Of a DNA stretch of 64,000 nt, positions 55,841-64,000 are shown in pieces. Below the pieces are notes generated by a model that worked only from the letters and a program-made list of their open reading frames with translations, had not been told where the DNA came from and made no database searches. A program made the position numbers and the translations under genes. Every line of letters starts with the position of its first letter. Within the stretch, counting starts at the first letter, position 1. This DNA comes from Litomosoides sigmodontis (lineage: Eukaryota; Nematoda; Chromadorea; Rhabditida; Onchocercidae). The stretch spans positions 5,805,738 through 5,869,737 of the forward strand of contig OY718808.1 of assembly GCA_963070105.1 (NCBI GenBank). Direction: 5' to 3'.

Positions 55841-56247
55841 TTATCTTTTCACAAATTTCCTTCCCTCAACAGCCACGTCGCAAATTTCATGCTAAGTAGC
55901 GCCATGATATACTTACTTGGTCTTTGTTAAGAAGAAGTAAATTATTGTACGTTCAGTCACAATCTACTGTCACTCAGACACAATTCAACATCACTCAGTC
56001 CATTGAATATTTAATAATATTCGAAACTAAAGGTTTTCAAGAAAAATCTAAGGTGAAAACAAAATTCTACTTCAAAGTGCTATCCACCAGAATTTTAGAA
56101 ATGAATGTTAAAATGAAGTTAAAACTGATAATACTCACAATTATTTTTCATTAACCGACAACATCGCATCATTAAGCACTTAAACCTAGCAGAAACAGTA
56201 AAAAGTTAAAATAAATCGTGGAAAATTGCAGTGAAAAAAAAAGATAC

Positions 56248-56407
56248 GGTGAGTAATTCTCCTGGCTCATCACCACTGGCAAATACCATAACCGCATGAG
56301 CATATCGCGGTCGCTCAATTATTAATTCGGTGGATTCTTCACTTAACTGATCCATCATCGTATCCAAATGTGCCTCAAATGTACGTAACTCCATATCAGC
56401 CATACTG
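56248..56407 (-). CDS. Orphan first (or internal) exon, unrecognised acidic protein
   Basis: After acceptor GTGTTTTAG the exon opens four bases before ATG 56403 and runs 52 codons to donor ACC|GTATCT in phase 0. The peptide is acidic and helix-prone (LRTFEAHLDTMMDQLSEEST), then ERPRYAHAVMVFASGDEPGE. Position of the acceptor suggests a trans-spliced first exon. I could not connect it to the membrane protein gene on its left, because a stop lies directly before that gene's ATG. Partner exons were not found. No family recognised. Confidence 0.35.
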
Positions 56408-56419
56408 CTAAAACACACG

Positions 56420-58669
56420 TCGTTATAGCGCTAAGCAACCGGTAAAAGAGTAGGTCCTTTCATTAATTACTTCACTTCAATTAAAAATATTATTAAAAAG
56501 GTAGTAGACTTGAAGAAATTTCATGTCTAATCTTAATAAATCCATTGTGGGCTAGTGACAGAGTATGCAGTTAAATTGAGGTTGAAAATTGAGGGATAAC
56601 AATGAGAAGAACGTAAACTAAGATATCATAAATCATCATTGTCGTACCTACATTATTAGGTGGCTAAAGTGTTATTTCCAAATTCATTTGAAATCGTTCC
56701 ATTTCATATTATTTTCAAGGATTATTTTCGTTATTTTTTTTGTAATTCTTTTTCAAGATTATTTTCAAGGAGTCGGATTCCTCGACATCTCATGCAAAAG
56801 TAATAGAAAAAATTGCAGCTGGAAAACTTCGGAAAACAAGCTACAACAAATTTAAATGATAAACTTTTTTATGAAATTCATAAGTGATAAAAAAGAAGAG
56901 ATCACTCATAATTTATATTTTCTAAATGTCTCCCTGTCTGGCTACAACTTTCTTGCAGTTACTTTCTTCATATTTCAAAAGAAATCAATGATGAAAAGAG
57001 ATTCAAAAGGCAGATAAAATGATGATGCATTGAAAACAGATGCTTTATTGATTCTCAAATTTATGACAGAACCAAAGATAATGAAATTTCAAAATTGTTA
57101 GCCTAAAAGAAGGCAAACATCACCGTACTTCTCCAAATATCAATAACCCACACATGCAGAAGCATCTAATCGGGAAATATGAAGTTACAACGAAAAAATC
57201 AGAAACATAAAATGCATCGGGATTTATCAAAGATCAAAGAAAAATTAATTAGTATTGATGTATCAAGAGATTAATGTTGAAAGTTCAACAGTACAGATTC
57301 AACGTTTGTGGTAAAAGATTCCACATTATTTACAATCGCTGAAAAATGACTGTCCAATCAAAGAATGATAATAAACTTTCAAAAATCCTTCAATCTAATG
57401 ACTACTACTTGAAAATTTTGAATATAATCTGTACAGATAATGATGACAGTGTTACCGAAATTTTACATTTAACCAGTTGCGCTTCCAATAATATACTTAG
57501 TAGTAGCAAATTTATAAGTGTGATAATTCACGTCACCTAATGTAGGAACTTGAAGAATCAGCTACTGACTGTTATGATAAATACTCCCTGCAATGAAGTT
57601 GTGTTATCTCCTCGGTCATCTGTCATCACTTCAATTACTCCTTAACAATTTCTTAATCAAATTAATTCTCCATATTTCAGCAACAGATAGGCTGTGACAG
57701 ACAAGGAATTTTTTATATAGTTTTCTTTTAAGAAAGCAAAATATTAACAAAATTGCTAATGACAATTCGCTATTTGAATTCCCTATGACCTTAACAATAG
57801 ATATGTTTATGAGATCAAAAATGGCACTACTTCAGATTGACTAAAAGTCCATTCTAAAATGGAAGATATTTTAGAAAAACTACATTTTTTTTGGAGGATA
57901 CTTCAAATATAATACTAATAAATTAGAACTCAATAATTCATATTTTCAATGCCTTTTCTAACATACAACCCTTCAATATATCTTACCGACTGATTTCGAC
58001 CATATCAACCGCTCAATAAGTTTCCAATGATCATAAAATTTTCCATATGGAATTAATCCTGGCGACAACTAATGCTTTTTAATTTAAAGAGGAAAAATTA
58101 CATTTTAAGGTAACATTTCTGGCTGAATTCGAAAATTGATAATAGTTGAAAATATCAATCATATTCTTATGGCAATAGCGAAAAAAAGCGCTTTAAATAA
58201 CGTATGTCCTTACTTGGCATAACTATGATCTAAGCAGATTTGTCATCCATCCAACCATTTCTTAATTTCTTGCATTCGTATTAATTTTAAGCACTAACTA
58301 CTCTTCGATCTTCAAGCTACCCTGCACAAGAATTTGTTTTCCCTTTTATAATTCTTCAAAAAAAAAAAAAATTTGTAGCTGCAAACAGAATTTGGTTCCC
58401 TATCATAAAGCTCTTAGTCTCTACACTATATAATGTTCAGCTTAAATTGCATTCTCAATGTTCGAAAGTCTTTCGTTATCTAAGCTTATCGTACAACCGT
58501 GCGCAAACTCACATCATTCAATTTACATCTGGCCTTTTTGCACTCGACGACAATCGAAAGTGGCAGAAGATTCCAGTATATCATTCAAGTGAAGGAGACG
58601 TGAGAAAAAAAGAATTGCACTGAAAAAGGACGTTGATCTTTCCGACGTGGAAGGTCAAAGTGAGGCTAG
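56420..58669. other. Intergenic, nothing recognised
   Basis: AT-rich with many stops; only short frames such as the plus-strand 57346-57540 stretch, which has no domain signal. A 13-base A tract occurs near 58360. I see no RNA gene or mobile element. Confidence 0.45.
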
Positions 58670-58891
58670 CAATCAGTGCCTCCACTCTCCTCTTCCGCGT
58701 TCATCATCACTCCCAAAGAGGGTGGACGAGAATACATACTCTCTCAAAACGAGTTCGTTTCTTCATTACTTGAACAGATGCAAAAAGATAGTCTGGACGA
58801 CGATATCCTTCAAAAGAGCCGAACATTCCATAGAAATTTTGGACCGAAAAACAGAATCATTTTAAATGATTTGGATGAACATTTAGAATGA
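58670..58891 (+). CDS. Possible terminal exon of an unrecognised gene
   Basis: Open for about 73 codons after acceptor-like GGCTAG (or AATCAG a few bases later) to a TGA at 58889. The peptide is hydrophilic and protein-like: FIITPKEGGREYILSQNEFV, LLEQMQKDSLDDDILQ, then RTFHRNFGPKNRIILNDLDE. The region has higher GC than its surroundings. A second plus frame is also open across the same DNA, so the frame is not certain. No upstream exon was identified and no family recognised. Confidence 0.3.
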   Translation, partial: QSVPPLSSSAFIITPKEGGREYILSQNEFVSSLLEQMQKDSLDDDILQKSRTFHRNFGPKNRIILNDLDEHLE

Positions 58892-60416
58892 AGCAACTAA
58901 ACAGTATGATGGATTAACAATGAGCAAAATAAAGTGAATTTAATCAGTATAGTCTTCTTGTTTGGAATTCAAATAGAAAAATTTTGGATTGAAAAACAGA
59001 AAACAAAACATACTTTATGCCAGCCTCTTCAAATATCTGAAGTAATTTGACATGCACCATATTCACTTTTCAAGAAACTGCAACAAAAATTTTCACTTAA
59101 CATTTCATTCCTGCAAGTCAACTTCTCTTCAGCGAAATAAAACAAAGCTGAAATTCATGATTGAATAATAAATGAAAAAAGGAGCAGGAAGAGTGTGTTG
59201 CAAATTCGTGGGAATATTCACCATCACTCAATTCGTTATAAGCTAATGAATTTTATAAAGTTGACAGATTTCAAAGAGTCGAAATAAGAGGTACATTCAA
59301 CTAATATTCCAAAAGCGCAATTGTCCATCATCCAGGCATCTTTAACAGCAAAAATTTTGTTGCAATTAGTATCAATCCATTTGAATTATACAACTTACAC
59401 TTTAAATTAAATGATCAATGATTATTGTCTTTCGTATAAATATCATTGTTCACCGTGAAATGTAAATAGTAATAGCAATTAATTTACAGATTTTTATTTC
59501 AATTGAAATAACACGATATTTATTAATCATCTGAGGTTAATTCAAAATCCCCTATAAACTACAACTTCCAAGTCAAAGTTGTAATTTTTTCCGTTTTTTG
59601 TCCTTCGTTTCTACTGTGTCAATAAAACAGCGCCAACAGTACGCAAACGAACTGATTATTTTTTTAGGAGAAAAAAATCGATAGCGAAATTCAAAAATTG
59701 AATACATTTCAAACCGGTATTTTTCAGAATCCTTCATCAGAATTCCCAGCGAAAATGCGTTAAGAAGGGAGAATCGCTCAACTTCGGTAATCAACACAAA
59801 ACGGAAGTTCTAGACAATTTTATTTCACCGAAACCCATTTTTCATTTCGTCTGTTCTTTGGAAATAAAAAAAATTTCATCATATTTTCTAAAAGATATTA
59901 TTTTAGTGCTCAGAGTGGCTGCTTCAAACGTTTTCCGATATTAATCAAAGGCAAAATTATTTCATATTATTAAAGTAAGTTTTATAGCAAGTAAAATTGG
60001 ATAACACACTTCAATGATATAAGAAAAAGTTGGTTATGGAAGAAAATGATAAATAAAAGGAGTGGATAGTTCGGTGAAAATGAAATTTCTCAGAAAGGAG
60101 AATTAATGAGAAAGAATAGGACTTGTCCGATCATTCCTTCCGTGTTAAGTTTCAATCCCTTGCAGAAGTTTTCTTGTTCCAACCAACCAACCCACAGCTC
60201 ATGCCTCGGTGGAGAAGGATATGAAATGGCATGGATGGTGACGATGCTAGCAGTGATTTCGATACTTTGAAAAATGTTCGCTGAGTGAGAACAAGGAACG
60301 TTTGAACATGAAGTAGGTAGGTATGAAGTGCTAAACAGGTAAGGTATGTTGCTCGTAAACATTTTTTAAGGGAAAACGAACAACACAATGAAATTATTGA
60401 TAGTCAATTAAAGGCT

Positions 60417-60466
<50 letters not shown>

Positions 60467-61402
60467 TACATACATACACATACCAAAGAAGCATGGAAGA
60501 ATTCTTTTTGTTTTCCAACAACAATTCAAAGTGATTTTCACATTTCAAATTATTTCAATGCTCACTAAGCCTTGCACAACTAATAGTTAATTAGAAAGAT
60601 GTTTTACCAACAATTTCATCTTATCGATTTGATGACAGTGTCGGCCATCTTTTCTTAATGGAAATATTAATAAAATGTTGCAAACGAATGCAATAAAACA
60701 ACAATGGTAACAATCACCCCAAATTGCTAATTGCCATCGATCACTAAAGAAATTATGAGTTTCGGACTTTAGTAAAACCTAATTCTACACATCATGCATA
60801 CAAAAGGAAGAAGAGAAATTTTCAGATTAGTTATGTAGCAAACGACATTCAATAAAGTGGGAAGATAATAAAGAAATTCACAAATTTATCAAGTAGCTCA
60901 TCGACTAATTATCCGAAGACTGAATTAGTTAGCAAACGACAAGCGCTTGTAGTTCTACTTCTAAGACGAGAAAGACGGGCGGGGGATTGATAAGTGAGAA
61001 TGCTGCTGCTGGTGTGGGAAATTTTCTCGACAGGAATTCGCTATGGTAACGAATTGAAGGTAAGGAGGCAGTGGACGGAGAGGCTGGCGGGAGAAATGGC
61101 ACTGTAAATTGAATTTGTTAGAAATTGCATTAACCAAATGAACGAATGGGACGAAGTACTACAACTGCGACTGAAGCAAACGACAAAATCATCCGCTCAC
61201 TTACGCGCTTAATTTTCAGTGTTCGTTTTTTGCGCACACACTGACAACAATTTCATCGATATACTTAAATTAAAAAAAAATATACGGGAAAAAGTATTTT
61301 TTGTGTAACAGTAGAATGAAATAAAGCATTTGTGTGAAAAATAACAGTTGAAAAGTTTTGAAATTTGTTCCTTATATACATTATCCACTCGATCATTCGC
61401 AG
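58892..61402. other. Intergenic with CA microsatellite
   Basis: No gene recognised. Overlapping minus frames at 60090-60388 lack domain signal and are probably chance. A CA repeat lies at 60419-60458. Confidence 0.45.
60419..60480. repeat. (CA)n microsatellite with ACAT-rich tail
   Basis: About 20 uninterrupted CA units (60419-60458) followed by a TACACATACATA-type degenerate tail to about 60480. Simple-sequence repeat, probably length-polymorphic; no coding context. Confidence 0.95.
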
Positions 61403-61546
61403 GATGACAAAAACTGTCCGCAGATTAGTAGTAGCCCTTGGATGCGTTCGTTGAACAAAGCAGCTGAGTTAAATCATTTTTTCTCATTTTGCTTGGAAGC
61501 ACCAGGACGAAAAAGTGTAAAGCAAAGAAAAAAGTTCATCCCTTGA
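61403..61546 (+). other. Possible terminal exon with a basic, GRK-containing tail
   Basis: After acceptor ATTCGCAG a 47-codon frame runs to TGA. It has two cysteines about 25 residues apart (NCPQISSSPW and FFSFCLEAPGRK) and a basic end (GRKSVKQRKK). The GRK after Pro resembles a prohormone amidation and cleavage site. No signal-peptide exon was found upstream, so a secreted peptide is only a suggestion. The frame also extends some 18 codons upstream of the acceptor. Confidence 0.2.
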
Positions 61547-64000
61547 GGATATTTGGTGGAAACATGAAAAGCCAATAATAAACAATTTTTTTCAGGGTTA
61601 TTATATGCTGAAGATATTGCAAAGGAAATTTTAGTCTGATTTGGTTCAGTGCATTTCGACTTACATGAAAAAAATTGAATTTCAGGTAGAGAACATGATG
61701 ATATGATATGATTGTAAAAAGAAGCAGAAAGAAAATGAAGCAAATTGTTCATAAGATGATAGCTATGATGATGGATGATTGGGTTACATTTGTATTATTA
61801 CAAAAACTAAAGTGGATGCTGATATATCAGGAAAAGGTCACTCTCCGGTGTCTTCCTTGTTACTGTTGATATTTCAATTTAATAACATTTTGTCAGTTAA
61901 AGTTCAATTTATAATAAACCATTCATTGCAGGAAATTTGAAAAAATTGACTCTAATCGTTATTTATTATTAATTCGATTTTTGAAATCATAGTGAATCTA
62001 TTGGCATTAAATAAAGACAGACATTTAAAATGAATTCACGTAGGATCGTATGTCTAGCATTACTATGTAGCAAAAGATTATATAAGAGAATCATTGATTG
62101 ACTCATACAAAAACTTTTTATCAAATTTAAAATTATAAAATTTGAAATAACGACGAGCATATTTCATGAGGTGAAAAAGGCAGCACAGGAAGTAATAACA
62201 ATGTTTTATAACAGATTTTAACACAACGTGTGCTACTCTCCTTTTTTTTTTTATAATCACTAATTAAAACAGAGATAAATAAGAGTAATGTTATCACTAT
62301 CGTTCATATTTGGGTTAACAATTGATATATGAAGAATTGAGAATATTTTGAAATTATGACGAGCAGCAAACATTTACAGCGCACCGAACGCAATGCTAGT
62401 GAAATATTCGTTTCTAATATTAACATCCAAATTTATAATTTGATTTTTTTCAATGCTGAAATTGTAAAATCTATCAGAAATATAAATGATAAGGATAAAG
62501 TTCGAATTTATTGAAAGTAATAATAACTGATGTGAAAAAGCGAAAAAGAATTAATTGAAGAAAAAAAATTGAAATGAGAAAAATGCAGACGTATTGCGCA
62601 GTTGACCGAAAATGTAAACAGTAAAGTAGTGAAAACTGCAATATCAGAGATTTTTCATTGAAGAGAAAAGAAGACAGCATAAAGAGAAACACTCCCATAT
62701 TTAATTAGAAAGACAGAGAAGGTGATAAGAGACTCGTAAAATAAAAATTGTGCTGTTTTTTTTTTAAACTCAACAATAATTCGGGTCAATAATGTGAACT
62801 AGAATCATCGCAAACACAGTGAATTTAGATAATAAGTTAATGGGTGATTAACAGTTCTAAAAGACATGAGTAATATTTCATGAGCTTTAATGATGTAAAG
62901 CGGGAAAGGGATTGATGAAATAAATCGATGATCTTATAGGACTCTCATTCTTGTTACCTGAACATTTCTACTGTGATAATGCAGATGGGACACTGAACAA
63001 GTTCCTTGGTGTTGACATTCCAATCAATTCCATGTAGAATGTAAAACTTTCAAAACAGATCTATTGGCTCTTTATTGGTATATCTATTTTGAGTTTGATA
63101 TATTGAGCATTTAATTTCATAAGAAAAAGCTTTGTTATCATCGAATTTACTAACGTGAACTTACAATCTTTAAATTGTTAGAAAAAAATTTATTTAAGAA
63201 AACAAGTGGCCTCGAGGAAACTGCAATTTCTGATCTTACGAAGAGCATTATAAAACTTACAGATATTCAGGACAAATATTGCAGTGTATACATTTGCTGA
63301 TAAAAATTATGAGCAATAAACGGATAAAATGGTAATGCTAAAAAGTGTTATCATTTACAATGCTGCCATAGCGAGATAATTTAAAATTTTTTATGCTTTA
63401 ATAATTCCATTCGTAATACGTTTATAGCCAAAAAACTACTAACCTCTATTCTTCGCTGCTCGCAAAACCAATAACTAAAAAATTTCATTTAACTTACTCG
63501 CTCTCAATTTATATTTATATAACAGTGATGAAGAATGAAAATGCTTTTCCGTATTATCATAGATTAAAAAACAATAGGTTGGAAACATTCATGGAAGAGT
63601 TAGACAACACAGTATGCGCTTGTTAACATCACTTCGATGCGGTATGGCAAAGAACGCTTTCCTTCAAGAAAACATTCAACAGCAATAATTCTATTTGCAG
63701 TGGAATTATTACCGTCGAATGTTTTGCCATTTCACAATTGGATTGGTTTCAAACAATTAAACTACTGAAACACTCAAGCAGTGGAAAAGAGCACTAAGCC
63801 TAAAGTCATCTTCCAATTTTATTTGCCTTTTCTCAAAAAAAAAATTACACTGAAATTCTCAAAATGAAATTAGCAGGATCAACACAGTTCTCTTTTTAAG
63901 TCAATTCCATCGCCTTTTCAAACGAGTCGAAAAAATCAAACTTAGCGCCTACGCAAGTGCTGTCGAGGGAACCGAGCATTTTATGGGAGGTACATCTTGT
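61547..64000. other. AT-rich intergenic, nothing recognised
   Basis: Very AT-rich, stops frequent in all frames. Short minus frames at 61474-61752, 62078-62260 and 62474-62698 are hydrophobic or basic low-complexity stretches typical of AT-rich noise. No RNA gene, repeat array or mobile element was seen. Confidence 0.45.

Overview
This window is nuclear DNA of a nematode. It is AT-rich, with small exons separated by GT-AG introns. It encodes a nematode cuticle collagen, calcineurin B, the PRP22/DHX8 splicing helicase and an IST1 protein. It also holds a very large non-ribosomal peptide synthetase (NRPS) of the kind known from the nematode nemamide pathway. Several start codons sit a few bases after a TTTCAG- or TTGCAG-type acceptor, as expected for spliced-leader trans-splicing. 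A spirurid or filarial species is my guess; nothing here proves it.

Layout. Roughly 2.7-5.5 kb (minus) is a three-exon collagen; its first intron holds a possible small tail-anchored protein gene on the opposite strand. 8.1-10.5 kb (minus) is an eight-exon mitochondrial-type non-canonical poly(A) polymerase. 12.2-15.2 kb (minus) is calcineurin B (cnb-1). 15.2-20.1 kb looks empty. 20.1-22.5 kb (minus) is a GT31 glycosyltransferase, followed by weak plus-strand small ORFs. 24.7-31.4 kb (minus) is a 22-exon mog-5/DHX8 gene, divergent from a nine-exon IST1 gene at 32.3-34.7 kb (plus). 35.1-47.7 kb (minus) is the NRPS, almost all in one 12-kb exon. 49.3-50.9 kb (minus) encodes a Cys-loop receptor extracellular domain with no membrane helices. 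54.6-55.8 kb (minus) is an unrecognised type II membrane protein. The remaining 8 kb is sparse, with orphan exon candidates and a CA microsatellite.

For the multi-exon genes I checked that exon phases join and that total lengths are multiples of three: collagen 300 aa, poly(A) polymerase 427, CNB 171, GT31 334, MOG-5 1213, IST1 374, NRPS 4130, receptor-like protein 250.

The exciting element is the NRPS. Read from the protein, its order is: unassigned N-terminus, ACP-like carrier, C-A-PCP, C-PCP, C-A-PCP, C-PCP, thioesterase. It has five carriers and four condensation domains but only two adenylation domains, so two modules need an amino acid loaded in trans. The first carrier lies ahead of any adenylation domain, which fits acceptance of a chain from a partner such as a polyketide synthase encoded elsewhere.
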